Shown one piece after another: positions 8,946 through 17,536 of a DNA stretch of 64,000 nt; position 1 is the stretch's first letter, and each line of letters begins with the position of its first letter. The notes beneath the pieces are model-generated. The model was not told the DNA's origin, did not search any database, and saw only the letters and a program-made list of their open reading frames with translations. The stretch comes from Pseudanabaena sp. ABRG5-3 (lineage in GTDB: Bacteria; Cyanobacteriota; Cyanobacteriia; Pseudanabaenales; Pseudanabaenaceae), in assembly GCF_003967015.1 (NCBI RefSeq), contig NZ_AP017560.1, positions 4,624,501-4,688,500 on the forward strand. The letters run 5' to 3'. A program made the position numbers and the translations under genes.

Positions 8946-9170
8946 ATGAAAATAATGATAGTCGAAACACCCTTTACAAAAATTTTAGATGCAGCAGATC
9001 AACTTCTACTTGAAGATCAAGAAGACTTGATTCATATTTTACAAAATCGCCTACGAGATCGCCGTAGAGCAGAATTACTTAAAGATGTTCAAGAAGCTCA
9101 ACAAGAATTTGCACTCGGTCAATGTAAGCCCGTCACCCCTGAGCAACTGATGGAGGAACTTCTTGCGTGA
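8946..9170 (+). CDS. Antitoxin of RelE-type module
   Basis: 74 residues from the ATG at 8946 (an upstream TTG at 8907 is less likely; a second ATG lies at 8955). Acidic helical protein with LEDQEDLIHILQNRLRDRRR and a C-terminal PVTPEQLMEELL, typical of small antitoxins that bind a RelE toxin. The stop overlaps the toxin start by 4 bp (GTGA), showing translational coupling. Confidence 0.8.
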   Translation: MKIMIVETPFTKILDAADQLLLEDQEDLIHILQNRLRDRRRAELLKDVQEAQQEFALGQCKPVTPEQLMEELLA

Positions 9171-9448
9171 AGTTTGTATTATTACGTTCTAACGCTTTTG
9201 TTAGATCTGCTCGAAAGCTACTAAAAAAGCACCCAGAAACAGCTTCAAGCATTCAAGGTACTCTTGAGCTATTATCCCTTGATCCATTTCATCCCCGACT
9301 AAGAACGCATAAGTTAAAAGGAGAACTGCAAGACTCTTGGGCTTGTAGTGGTGGCTATGATTTGAGGATTATTTTTAAGTTTGTAGAACATGAAGAATCA
9401 CAGGCAATTCTTTTAGAATCAATTGGGACTCATGACGAAGTGTACTAA
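9167..9448 (+). CDS. RelE/YafQ-type mRNA interferase toxin
   Basis: 93 residues. The sequence FVRSARKLLKKHP, DPFHPRLRTHKLKGEL, SGGYDLRIIFKF and ILLESIGTHDEVY match the RelE/ParE fold, with the basic cleft residues and the final IGTHDEVY box of YafQ/RelE toxins that cut mRNA on the ribosome. It starts with GTG overlapping the antitoxin stop. Confidence 0.9.
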   Translation: MKFVLLRSNAFVRSARKLLKKHPETASSIQGTLELLSLDPFHPRLRTHKLKGELQDSWACSGGYDLRIIFKFVEHEESQAILLESIGTHDEVY

Positions 9449-9520
9449 TTGATTTTAACTTCATCCCATTATGCCACCAGTATAATAAAAGTCAGCGTCA
9501 ATGATTAAAGTAGATTAACC

Positions 9521-10108
9521 ATGACCCTCGCCACACAAACTATTCCCTCAATAACTCTCGATCGCTTTCTGTCTCAACCAGAAACGAAACCTGCTAGTGA
9601 GTATATTGACGGTTCGATTTATCAGAAGCCAAGGCAACAAGGTCAACATTCTCGACTTCAGCTTAAATTTTGTAATACCGTTAATGCAGTAACTGAAGAC
9701 AAACAAATAGCTTTAGCTTTACCAGAACTGCGTTGTACCTTTGGGAATCGCTCAATTGTGCCAGATGTGGCAGTATTTCAATGGGAGAGATTGCCTGTTA
9801 ATGCGGAAGGTGAAATTGAGAATGTATTTTCCATTTATCCAGATTGGGTGATTGAGATTTTATCGCCAGAACAAGCACCGATGCGAGTGATCGGTAATAT
9901 TTTGCATTGCCTCAAACACGGTACAGAGATGGGATGGTTGCTGTTTCCTAAAGAGCGATCGCTATTAATATTTCAGCGCGATCGCCAACCAATTGAAATC
10001 AATAGTGAAATAAATGCTGCTCAGAAATTACTTGTACCTAATTTTTTGGAAGCAGAAATAAGTTTAACTCTAGATCAGGTATTTGGCTGGCTAAAGGTGA
10101 GCAAGTAG
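9521..10108 (+). CDS. Uma2 family (DUF820) putative endonuclease
   Basis: 195 residues. Closest relative in the window is 1284-1841 (shared QPETKPASEYIDGSIYQKP, HSRLQ, ELRCTFG, SIVPDVAVFQWER, PDWVIEILSPEQ). Carries the nuclease-like acidic pair of the family. It stands alone, 72 bp after the RelE-type module. Confidence 0.88.
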   Translation: MTLATQTIPSITLDRFLSQPETKPASEYIDGSIYQKPRQQGQHSRLQLKFCNTVNAVTEDKQIALALPELRCTFGNRSIVPDVAVFQWERLPVNAEGEIENVFSIYPDWVIEILSPEQAPMRVIGNILHCLKHGTEMGWLLFPKERSLLIFQRDRQPIEINSEINAAQKLLVPNFLEAEISLTLDQVFGWLKVSK

Positions 10109-10169
10109 AATGAATTATAATTAGTTTAACTTTCCAAGAGATTTGAGGATTTGGAGAACGGGATCGAGT

Positions 10170-10493
10170 TCACGGCTTATTTGCCATCGTATCAAGAGTA
10201 GCGATCGTGCGATTTGCCATCAACCGAATTGTCCTCATCGCTGTATTCACAGCATTTTGAGACTGATCCGCTATCGGGAGCATCTCACTTTGGCGTAGTC
10301 CCAATTTTCCTAAGCCTAGAACAAGGGGCTTAAGCCACTTGTCTTTGCCAAATGTTCCAAAGTGAGATGCTCCCTCCGCTATCTGCTTGCTAATCTCTTC
10401 AGGCGATATCGATCTAACCTGTCCCACAGATCCACCAACACCTTTAAAGTCCACCAAAATAATTTCGAGATTATCTTCAGGCAAATCAGTCAT
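10170..10493 (-). CDS. Small hypothetical protein carrying an in-frame MITE
   Basis: 107 residues. The N-terminus (MTDLPEDNLEIILVDFKG) has an acidic beta-strand pattern somewhat like small trypsin-co-occurring proteins, but I do not recognise it firmly. A 99-bp element plus a 9-bp duplication sits at 10276-10383. Removing the 108 bp joins ISKQIA to DQSQNAVNTAMRTI without loss of frame, so the ancestral protein was ~71 residues and the present one has 36 extra. Confidence 0.65.
   Translation of the reverse strand: MTDLPEDNLEIILVDFKGVGGSVGQVRSISPEEISKQIAEGASHFGTFGKDKWLKPLVLGLGKLGLRQSEMLPIADQSQNAVNTAMRTIRLMANRTIATLDTMANKP
10276..10374. mobile_element. 99-bp MITE with 18-bp inverted ends and 9-bp target duplication
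   Basis: The ends GGGAGCATCTCACTTTGG and CCAAAGTGAGATGCTCCC are perfect 18-bp inverted repeats. The element is flanked by the direct repeat TCCGCTATC (10267-10275 and 10375-10383), a 9-bp target duplication. It encodes nothing of its own and must have been moved in trans by a full IS with the same ends. Confidence 0.95.
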
Positions 10494-10667
10494 GAGTTTT
10501 CCTAAATTCTTGAAAGTTATTGTGATCGATTATATCGCTTTATTCTCATAATCTTCATGGTGCTAGTTTTCACCAAACATATAGAACTTCAGCAACTTTT
10601 TTAATTTGGCGATCGCCTACAATAACGTTATTAGCAAGACATCTCCCCAACAAAAAGACAGTCTGTT

Positions 10668-11291
10668 ATGTTTCAAGCTGCACCTAAAATAATCACCTTT
10701 GAAGAGTTTCTGGATTGGTATCCAGATGGTTATGGTCGTTATGAACTATATGATGGAGCAATTGTTGAGATGCAGCCAACGGGAACCCATGAACAAGTAA
10801 GTGGTTTTACAGCATCCAAACTTTCCATAGAGATCGATCGCCTCTCAATGGATTGCTTTATTCCTCGCCAAGCATTTATCAAACCATCTGATTCCAATAA
10901 ATCTGGATATATTCCCGATGTAATCGTCCTCAACCAAACAGGGCTAGAGTTAGAACCGATGTGGAAAAAGCGTTCTACTATCACTAAGGGAGAAACAGTC
11001 CGCTTAATAATTGAAGTGGTCAGTACGAATTGGCAAGACGATTATTTAACGAAATTGCGTGACTATGAAGCACTACAAATTCCTGAATATTGGATTATTG
11101 ATTATTTAGGTTTAGGCGGGAGGCGCTATATTGGTTTTCCAAAGCAACCCACTTTATCAATTTATCGGCTAATTGATGGCGAATATGAGGTACAACAATT
11201 TAGAGGTAGCGATCGCCTAATTTCTATCGCCTTCCCCCAACTAAACCTAACTACAGAACAAATTTTTAACTCTGCAAATCTAGGCATATAA
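10668..11291 (+). CDS. Uma2 family (DUF820) putative endonuclease
   Basis: 207 residues with the full classical motif set: FEEFLDWYPDGYGRYELYDG, PTGTHEQVSG, YIPDVIVLN, IEVVSTNWQDDYLTKLRDYE and IPEYWIIDYL. The acidic pair with the following K fits a PD-(D/E)XK-like fold. From a different subgroup than the other three Uma2 genes here. Confidence 0.9.
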   Translation: MFQAAPKIITFEEFLDWYPDGYGRYELYDGAIVEMQPTGTHEQVSGFTASKLSIEIDRLSMDCFIPRQAFIKPSDSNKSGYIPDVIVLNQTGLELEPMWKKRSTITKGETVRLIIEVVSTNWQDDYLTKLRDYEALQIPEYWIIDYLGLGGRRYIGFPKQPTLSIYRLIDGEYEVQQFRGSDRLISIAFPQLNLTTEQIFNSANLGI

Positions 11292-11327
11292 AATACTGCC
11301 AATCTAATAAACCTATCAACAAGCATC

Positions 11328-12455
11328 ATGCAACTACTTAGCCGCCGCAACATCCGCCTGTTTTTGATCCTCTTTGCAATCACAGTGGCAGGTTTTGCGC
11401 TTGGATGGTTTATATTTTTGCGCCCTGAAGTCACCAGTCTAAATAAATCTGCCCAGATCGCAGGATCGAGTCTGCAAAATATCACCCTCACCGAATTTGA
11501 TGCTGATGGGAAACTCCTTTGGGAAATAACTTCTAAACAAGCAGATTATCGCCAAGATCGCAAAATTGCCGATGTCCAAGATGTCAAAGGGAAATTCTAT
11601 CGCAATGGTGAACCTCTGATGGAGGCAACGGGCAATAAAGGAACAATCGATCAGGTCTCTAAGGAGATTTCCCTAGAAGGCAATATTAAAGCGATCGCAG
11701 TGCAAGAAAAGATCAACATGAAAGCTGATCGCATGGTCTGGAAGTCAGAGCTAGATGTGCTGAAAGCGACAGGCAATATTCAGATCGATAAGCCTAGTGA
11801 CAAAGTAACCATGACAGGTAAGGAGTTAACCGCTAAACCTAGCACCAATGTCTATAGCTTAGAGAAAAAAGTGGTTGTTATTGCCGTTGAGCCACCTTTG
11901 GAAATGAAGAGTGAGAAAATTACTTGGGATGCCAAGGGCGATCGCGTCTTTACAGAGTCTCCCCTTTCAGTAATTCAGATCAAAGATAAATTGCAACTAA
12001 CTTCTAATAAAGGTAGTTGGGATATTCAGAAAAAGGAAGTCACTTTTACAGGTGATATCAAGGCGAAAGATCCCAAATTAGATGTGGATATCGAGGCTGC
12101 CCAAGCGATTTGGAATCTCGACAAGAAGCTAGTGACGCTACCCGTCGCCTTTACAGGAACTAGCAAAAGTCGCGGCATCATCGTCAAGGCTGAAAAGGGA
12201 GAAGCGCAACTGGAAAAAGAACAGATTAATCTCACAGGACAAGTCTCCGCGAGTTTTAGTTCGACACAGGGTACTGTCAATGCCGATAAGGTGGAATGGC
12301 TAATTCCTACGAAAACGATTACGGCTACTGGCAATATCAACTATCGCCAGCCTGATAAAAATCTCAATGTCAAAGGCGATCGCGCCGTAGCGAATCTGGA
12401 ATCACAAACAGTCACCGTCACAGGCACAAATGTTCTCTCAACATTAACTCCTTAA
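11328..12455 (+). CDS. lptC: LptC-like LPS export periplasmic protein
   Basis: 375 residues with one N-terminal membrane anchor (LFLILFAITVAGFALGWFIFL, ~9-29) and a long beta-rich part built from LptA/LptC-type strands such as ITSKQADYRQDRK, MTGKELTAKPSTNVYSL and INLTGQVSASF. It is about twice the length of E. coli LptC, as in cyanobacteria, and probably forms a longer jellyroll bridge carrying lipopolysaccharide from inner to outer membrane. Confidence 0.85.
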   Translation: MQLLSRRNIRLFLILFAITVAGFALGWFIFLRPEVTSLNKSAQIAGSSLQNITLTEFDADGKLLWEITSKQADYRQDRKIADVQDVKGKFYRNGEPLMEATGNKGTIDQVSKEISLEGNIKAIAVQEKINMKADRMVWKSELDVLKATGNIQIDKPSDKVTMTGKELTAKPSTNVYSLEKKVVVIAVEPPLEMKSEKITWDAKGDRVFTESPLSVIQIKDKLQLTSNKGSWDIQKKEVTFTGDIKAKDPKLDVDIEAAQAIWNLDKKLVTLPVAFTGTSKSRGIIVKAEKGEAQLEKEQINLTGQVSASFSSTQGTVNADKVEWLIPTKTITATGNINYRQPDKNLNVKGDRAVANLESQTVTVTGTNVLSTLTP

Positions 12456-12483
12456 CGCGAGTTCGGGATAATTTGAAACAGGC

Positions 12484-12555
12484 TTGGAGGGAGGGTTTGC
12501 ATAGCAAACCCTCCCTCCAAGGTAAAAGCCTTACTACGCAAGGCTTTTACCTTGG
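12484..12555. repeat. Two adjoining perfect hairpins
   Basis: TTGGAGGGAGGGTTTGC-ATA-GCAAACCCTCCCTCCAA is directly followed by CCAAGGTAAAAGCC...GGCTTTTACCTTGG ending in GGTTTTT. The second stem with its T-run could terminate lptC transcription. The intergenic 12456-12738 otherwise holds only the petE terminator. Confidence 0.7.
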
Positions 12556-12685
12556 GGTTTTTAAAAATCGTGACATGATCAACATTATTTGTGGGTAATT
12601 GCTTATTGGCACAAAGAAGCATTCTTTGCGTAGGTCATGGGGCTTAGATCGCATTGCCAATATCATAAAATCACTAAAACAAAAC

Positions 12686-12721
12686 AAAAAGAGGTGCAAA
12701 CAATGTTTGCACCTCTTTTTT
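12686..12721 (-). terminator. Terminator of petE
   Basis: AAAAAGAGGTGCAAAC-AAT-GTTTGCACCTCTTTTTT is a perfect 16-bp stem with U-run potential on both strands, 17 bp after the petE stop. Confidence 0.9.
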
Positions 12722-12738
12722 GTGAAATAACTTAGTTG

Positions 12739-13113
12739 TTATTGAACAATCACTTTACCTTGCATACCAGCACCACGGTGAGGAGAGCAATAGTAAGAGA
12801 ATTCACCAACCTCATTGAAGGTGGACTCTAGCTCAGCCTTAGGCTTTTGAGCCAACTTCTTGTGAGAAAGTTCTTCATGACCATCAAACACAATATTGTG
12901 AGGGTATGCCTTGTTATTTACCCACTTGATAGTATCACCAGCTTTAATCGTTACCACTTTAGGCTCGAATACGAGCTGACCACCATCAGACCCCATCTTC
13001 ACGGTGACGGTATCAGCAGAAGCAGGGGAAACTGACATGAAGAAGCTACCAACAACAAGCACAAGGCTTGCGATCAAAAGACCAAGCTTTTTCGCAGATG
13101 CAGAAATATTCAT
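12739..13113 (-). CDS. petE: Plastocyanin
   Basis: 124 residues. Blue-copper electron carrier between cytochrome b6f and photosystem I in the thylakoid lumen. A twin-lysine signal peptide with hydrophobic core ends near VSPASA-D (residue ~33). Copper ligands are visible: H72 in YPHNIVF, then C109, H112 and M117 in YYCSPHRGAGMQG. It is a single gene with its own strong terminator. Copper control is usual for the family but not visible here. Confidence 0.97.
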   Translation of the reverse strand: MNISASAKKLGLLIASLVLVVGSFFMSVSPASADTVTVKMGSDGGQLVFEPKVVTIKAGDTIKWVNNKAYPHNIVFDGHEELSHKKLAQKPKAELESTFNEVGEFSYYCSPHRGAGMQGKVIVQ

Positions 13114-13260
13114 GATTAATTACCGACTAAAATTCAACTGAAGTTGCAGAAATTCGACTCGACTCGAATTAAATGAGACTAAAACACGTAGAGAAAGCTA
13201 TAGAACTTAGCTTTTGGGGAATCGTAATCTAACGTATGACTAGTACGCTACATTATTCGT

Positions 13261-13758
13261 TTAATAGTATATCTTTCCGCCGCCCCAACCAATACCTCTG
13301 ACTTTAGGTTGGTAGAGGATATAGCCTGCAATTAGCTTGAGGTCGTTGTCGGTAAGACCACGCATGGTGGGGAAAATATCGGTACTCTTGAGGCTGGGGT
13401 GAACATCATAGATTTCAGTTACACCGTCATAGGTAGTAGGTTTCTTCATGAAATCTACCAAGCCCAGAATGTTGTTACGGGCTGGGTATGCGCCTGCAAG
13501 GGATTCGGGAGAGAGGTTAACGTTAGGATTGGTAAAGGTTGCGCCGCCGAGGTGGCAGTTAGCACAAGCATTTTGAAATAATTTTTTACCCTTAGCCAGA
13601 TCCTTGGGGGTCAGGACAATATTAGTGGTTTCGTTAAGGGGAAGGGTACGCAACTCGATAGGAATATCGGAAGCGCTGACACTGGGGGTAAAAAGCTGGA
13701 AGGCAACCATTACAAAAGCGATCGCCGCAGCTAGATATTTAAAAACATTTTTGTTCAT
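13261..13758 (-). CDS. psbV: Cytochrome c550 of photosystem II
   Basis: 165 residues. Lumenal extrinsic subunit that stabilises the oxygen-evolving cluster. The signal peptide ends at VSAS; the heme motif CANCH is at 65-69 and the distal heme ligand is probably H120 (YDVHPSL). The C-terminal GIGWGGGKIYY is the conserved end that docks to photosystem II. Monocistronic, 147 bp upstream of petE. Confidence 0.97.
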   Translation of the reverse strand: MNKNVFKYLAAAIAFVMVAFQLFTPSVSASDIPIELRTLPLNETTNIVLTPKDLAKGKKLFQNACANCHLGGATFTNPNVNLSPESLAGAYPARNNILGLVDFMKKPTTYDGVTEIYDVHPSLKSTDIFPTMRGLTDNDLKLIAGYILYQPKVRGIGWGGGKIYY

Positions 13759-13844
13759 AATTACGGAGATAATTTAGTTAATCTAAGTTTATCTAAAAGA
13801 AATTAATCTAATTTTAAAGATTTATTGCGATTGACTAATCACGG

Positions 13845-14033
13845 TTAATCTTTAGGTGTTTTAGAATTTTGGGCTTCAGATGCCATGATGACGGCTTTTG
13901 CATCTTCCAAAGCGAGTTTGGTTTCTGCATCTTGGTAAGCGATCCCTAGTTGATCGCAAAGTTTAAATACAGCCTCAATAGTGAGTTTGTAGTCTTCAGC
14001 GATCTCAGCGATCGAATAATCAGCAAAGCCCAT
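13845..14033 (-). CDS. Small conserved cyanobacterial protein (IF-2 N-domain-like)
   Basis: 62 residues. The motif YSIAEIAEDYKLTIEAVFKL followed by DQLGIAY resembles the small helical N-terminal domain of initiation factor IF-2, and short proteins of this kind are annotated as translation initiation factor in cyanobacteria. Whether it acts in translation is unknown. It follows hisA on the same strand but a terminator stands between them. Confidence 0.65.
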   Translation of the reverse strand: MGFADYSIAEIAEDYKLTIEAVFKLCDQLGIAYQDAETKLALEDAKAVIMASEAQNSKTPKD

Positions 14034-14104
14034 AGCAATACTCGTATCTAGTTAATTCTAGAGATGTTTGTGCTATTTTCTCATGCAAACGTTAAGACAA
14101 AAAA

Positions 14105-14145
14105 CAAAAAGTAGAGGTGGCACAAAGTACTGTCTCTACTTTTTG
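14105..14145 (-). terminator. Terminator after hisA
   Basis: CAAAAAGTAGAG pairs with CTCTACTTTTTG across a 17-base loop, with A/T runs outside, 15 bp after the hisA stop. Confidence 0.85.
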
Positions 14146-14159
14146 TTTGGGAATGTAAT

Positions 14160-14924
14160 TTAAGCGATCGCCGAATTGTCAACCACGTCCTGCCACCGTC
14201 CATTACCCACGGCTCTAATTGCTTCAGGCAACTGAATCGCGCCTGTGTAAATCGACTTGCCCACAATCGCACCCTTGACACCGACAGATTCTAAGGACAG
14301 CAGATTTAACAAATCGGTAATCGAACTGATGCCACCAGAGGCAATGACAGGCACATCGACATTTTCCGCAAGTTGGCGCAAAGCCTCGATATTGGGTCCT
14401 TGCATCGTCCCATCACGATGAATATCGGTATAGATAATTCCTGCGACACCAATCGAGGTCATGCGCCTAGCCAAATCCACCGCCATGACTTCCGAAGTCT
14501 CTAGCCAACCTCTCGTGGCAACCTTGCCGTCACGGGCATCGATCCCAATCATGATTTGTTCAGGAAATTCTGCACAAATATCGGCGATCAGTTGTGAGTT
14601 CTCTACTGCTGCTGTGCCTAAAATGACCCGACTAACGCCAGAGTGCAGCACGGACAGGATACTTTCGCGATCGCGCAAGCCACCACCCATCTGTACACGC
14701 ATGGGGATGGAACGGGCGATCGCCTCAATTACCTTCAAATTTTGGGGCTTGCCTACCTTTGCACCATCTAAATCAACTACATGCAAATACTTAGCGCCTT
14801 GACTGTACCAGCGTTGGGCAACCTCTACAGGGTCTTCACCAAATACTTCTGACTGTTGATAATCCCCTTGATAGAGCCTGACGCAGCGTCCATCTAAAAT
14901 ATCAATTGCGGGAATTACATCCAT
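14160..14924 (-). CDS. hisA: HisA, ProFAR isomerase
   Basis: 254 residues. Fourth enzyme of histidine synthesis, opening the ribose of ProFAR in an Amadori rearrangement on a TIM barrel. [20 protein letters not shown] carries the first catalytic Asp (D8 region), [16 protein letters not shown] the second, and GGISS / [11 protein letters not shown] the phosphate sites. Monocistronic. Confidence 0.96.
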   Translation of the reverse strand: MDVIPAIDILDGRCVRLYQGDYQQSEVFGEDPVEVAQRWYSQGAKYLHVVDLDGAKVGKPQNLKVIEAIARSIPMRVQMGGGLRDRESILSVLHSGVSRVILGTAAVENSQLIADICAEFPEQIMIGIDARDGKVATRGWLETSEVMAVDLARRMTSIGVAGIIYTDIHRDGTMQGPNIEALRQLAENVDVPVIASGGISSITDLLNLLSLESVGVKGAIVGKSIYTGAIQLPEAIRAVGNGRWQDVVDNSAIA

Positions 14925-14994
14925 AATTTTTACCTACGATCCCAGAAGCTTATTTTAGCTAGATTTAGCGATCGCGGTATAGTACAAATCAAGG

Positions 14995-15051
14995 AAAAAC
15001 CAATTTAGTAGGTTTCACGCCGTAGGTGCGAAACCTACTAAATTGGTTTTT
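14995..15051. repeat. Perfect 22-bp hairpin before the ABC permease
   Basis: AAAAACCAATTTAGTAGGTTTC and its exact reverse complement are separated by 13 bases, then T-rich sequence. It sits in the leader of the next gene and includes the upstream GTG at 15026, which argues against that start. It may be a dispersed repeat or an attenuating hairpin. Confidence 0.7.
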
Positions 15052-15079
15052 ATTCAGTTTTTATTTAATATTTGTCCCT

Positions 15080-15928
15080 ATGAAATCGCCTAAGCAGTCA
15101 GTATCGCAACGGTTAATGTCTATTGGTATCGTGATTAGCGTTGTCTTTTTGCTGATGGCGATTGTTTCACCGCTACTCCAAGCTTTTGGACTGTTAAATC
15201 CGAGTGAATTTCTCAGCTATCCAATCCACGAACCACCATCGGCACAGCATTGGTTCGGTACAGATTTGCAGGGACATGATGTTTTTGCCAGAACGATTGC
15301 AGGTGCAGGTGTGGCTTGGCAAGTCACACTCGCTTCGACCATCATTAGCTTAGTGATCGGCGTACCCTTGGGAATGCTGAGCGGCTACAAGGGCGGCTGG
15401 CTTGATCGCGGTTTAGTATTTCTGATGGACGCTCTCTACACCTTGCCTAGTCTATTGCTATCGCTGACGATCGCCTTTGTGGTCGGTGCGGGTGTCTGGA
15501 ATGCGGCGATCGCTCTCAGTGTTGCCTATATCCCCCAATATTTTCGGGTAATCCGCAACCAAACCGTGAGTACCAAAACCGAGGTTTATATCGAAGCGGC
15601 TCAAGCGATCGGTGCTGATACGAAAACGATCTTAATGAAATATCTCGCGCCCAATGTAATCCAAAGCTTACCCGCAATTTTCACCCTCAACGCCGCCGAT
15701 GCAATTCTGACGATCGCTGGTTTAGGATTTTTAGGTTTAGGCATTCCCGAAGATGTCCCTGAATGGGGTCACGATCTCAAGCAAGCTCTGGATGCTCTAT
15801 CGACTGGCGAAAATATCTGGTGGACGACAGTTTTTCCGGGTTTGGCGATTACTTTTATGGCGATCGGTTTATCGCTAGTAGGTGAGGGTTTAACTCAGAG
15901 ATTTAGTAGCAAGAAAACTGAGAACTAG
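15080..15928 (+). CDS. ABC transporter permease (DppC/OppC type)
   Basis: 282 residues from ATG 15080; a GTG at 15026 would add 18 residues read from the hairpin. About six membrane segments. FGTDLQGHDVFARTIAG and the EAAQAIGADTKTILMKYLAPN loop (the EAA motif contacting the ATPase) are typical of peptide/nickel importer permeases. The other subunits are not nearby, so it works with proteins encoded elsewhere. Confidence 0.9.
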   Translation: MKSPKQSVSQRLMSIGIVISVVFLLMAIVSPLLQAFGLLNPSEFLSYPIHEPPSAQHWFGTDLQGHDVFARTIAGAGVAWQVTLASTIISLVIGVPLGMLSGYKGGWLDRGLVFLMDALYTLPSLLLSLTIAFVVGAGVWNAAIALSVAYIPQYFRVIRNQTVSTKTEVYIEAAQAIGADTKTILMKYLAPNVIQSLPAIFTLNAADAILTIAGLGFLGLGIPEDVPEWGHDLKQALDALSTGENIWWTTVFPGLAITFMAIGLSLVGEGLTQRFSSKKTEN

Positions 15929-16093
15929 CTGTATCGCTTCTAATGTAAAAATTTACGGGTTATTTAGAAACTTTAAAACGATCAATTTCAATTTTTTACA
16001 GGAATTTGTAGATGTGAAACGTATAAAAATGTATACTGAGTCCTAATGGCAAAAGTGTTTATTAACTAAGAAACTTTAACAAGACTAACTATT

Positions 16094-16759
16094 ATGAAGT
16101 TCATATCAATACTTACATTGTTGGTGATAAACTTCAGCGTTTTTGGAGCTATCCCCGTTCAAGCTTTGCCAAGTGAAACACCAGAAACTGTTACGAGAAA
16201 ATTCAATTCTAATAGCTTTTTTAAAGGGCTTAAGCTTTATCAGGGATATTTCCCAGTTGCACAAAAGAGTGAATGTTGCGTGAGAGGTATGGGAATGTTT
16301 TCATTTATGAATGGCAGGTTTCTTGAGACATATTACACCATACTAAAATCGGATCAAATGTATCTCAAAAGTCCTGGAATTTATAAAGACTATAATTTTT
16401 CGTACAGGTTTAACGTAAATCTAGATAGAGATATTGTCTACAGTGAGTTTCTTTCCCTAGAGTTAAATTCTCGCACCCCAAAATATGAAAATAAAAAGCA
16501 TGACTATCGAAGAGATTTACAAATCACCGAAGTGATGAATGAAGTATGGGGGGATTATTTAGTTAGTGACTTCAAAAACTCAAGATTTACTGATGTTATT
16601 ACAAGTAGCGTTACAAGACAAGTATATCAAGGCAAAGAATTTGCCTACGGAATTAGTTATGGATCAAGAGGAAAAGATTCAGTCATTAATATAAGTGTAA
16701 TTATTCCTGAATATATAGAGACGCTAAGAATATTAGGTGAATTTGAAAAGCGGCTATAA
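16094..16759 (+). CDS. Secreted hypothetical protein
   Basis: 221 residues with a clear signal peptide (FISILTLLVINFSVFGAIPVQA, cleavage near residue 25). A Cys pair (ECCVRG) lies near residue 60. The rest is rich in aromatic and charged residues with no family I recognise. AT-rich and without HIP1 sites, unlike its neighbours, so perhaps acquired. Confidence 0.65.
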   Translation: MKFISILTLLVINFSVFGAIPVQALPSETPETVTRKFNSNSFFKGLKLYQGYFPVAQKSECCVRGMGMFSFMNGRFLETYYTILKSDQMYLKSPGIYKDYNFSYRFNVNLDRDIVYSEFLSLELNSRTPKYENKKHDYRRDLQITEVMNEVWGDYLVSDFKNSRFTDVITSSVTRQVYQGKEFAYGISYGSRGKDSVINISVIIPEYIETLRILGEFEKRL

Positions 16760-17010
16760 GGTATGGGTTGGCTTAGTTCCCAATGCTCCTTTTGTATAAA
16801 TAGCAAAAGTAAAATAGAGTACGGATTTGAGAAAACTGGTTTCGTCAACCAATTCTTAGAAAAGATCAGAATTTAGCTATGCTCTTGATGTTATTGAGTA
16901 AGGGCTAACTTGGTAGTATTTGTTTCAGCTTCCTAGCACTTGCTTCAATCTTTTTAACTTTCCATCGCAATTAGTCTGAATCTTTTACCGAACTAAAAGG
17001 AAATGTAAAT

Positions 17011-17496
17011 ATGAACTTATCAAAGTCATCTCGAATCTTTTCCCTTTTAACAGGGTTGCTATTGCCTCTACTCACTACTATTCAGTCTACTGCTTCAGAA
17101 GCTTACCCAGTTCAAATAGCCCAATCTCAACAACCTGAGTTAGACAAATTTTTTAATTATCTTAATGAGCAAAAATTTACCCTTTTACTAGGGGTTGCTC
17201 GAAGTGGTTGTTCTTATGAAATCGATCCGACAGATGTATATAAGCAAGGTAATAGCCATTTTGTTCTAGCGAAGGTTAGTCGTGGAGTGAATGGAGGAAC
17301 GGCTTGTAGAGGAGTGTTAGACTTTACGATTCTTCAGGCAGATTGTCAAACAAATAAGCTTTATCAATTTGTTAGAGAATCTCAAGGAGATCCTCGATTT
17401 CGAGGTTGGCAACGTTTTGAAATGTCTCTATATACTCCTGATAAGAAATCAATATCAGTAATAACTCAACAAGTTTGTGCATTGACTGCTAAGTAG
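17011..17496 (+). CDS. Secreted hypothetical protein
   Basis: 161 residues with a signal peptide ending near STASEA. Four Cys residues (RSGCSYE, GTACRG, QADCQT, QQVCAL) could form two disulfides in the periplasm. No family recognised. An IS element follows 40 bp after the stop. Confidence 0.65.
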   Translation: MNLSKSSRIFSLLTGLLLPLLTTIQSTASEAYPVQIAQSQQPELDKFFNYLNEQKFTLLLGVARSGCSYEIDPTDVYKQGNSHFVLAKVSRGVNGGTACRGVLDFTILQADCQTNKLYQFVRESQGDPRFRGWQRFEMSLYTPDKKSISVITQQVCALTAK

Positions 17497-17536
17497 TGCA
17501 ATTCATCTATAAACATATAAATTTTTACTATAGAGA

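Noticed and set aside
12484..12555. Adjacent hairpins as a possible CRISPR or regulatory RNA
   Set aside because: Only two different stems, no repeat-spacer pattern and no recognised RNA family.
15026..15079. GTG start for the ABC permease
   Set aside because: The extra 18 residues are read from a perfect hairpin; the ATG at 15080 begins just before the normal protein.
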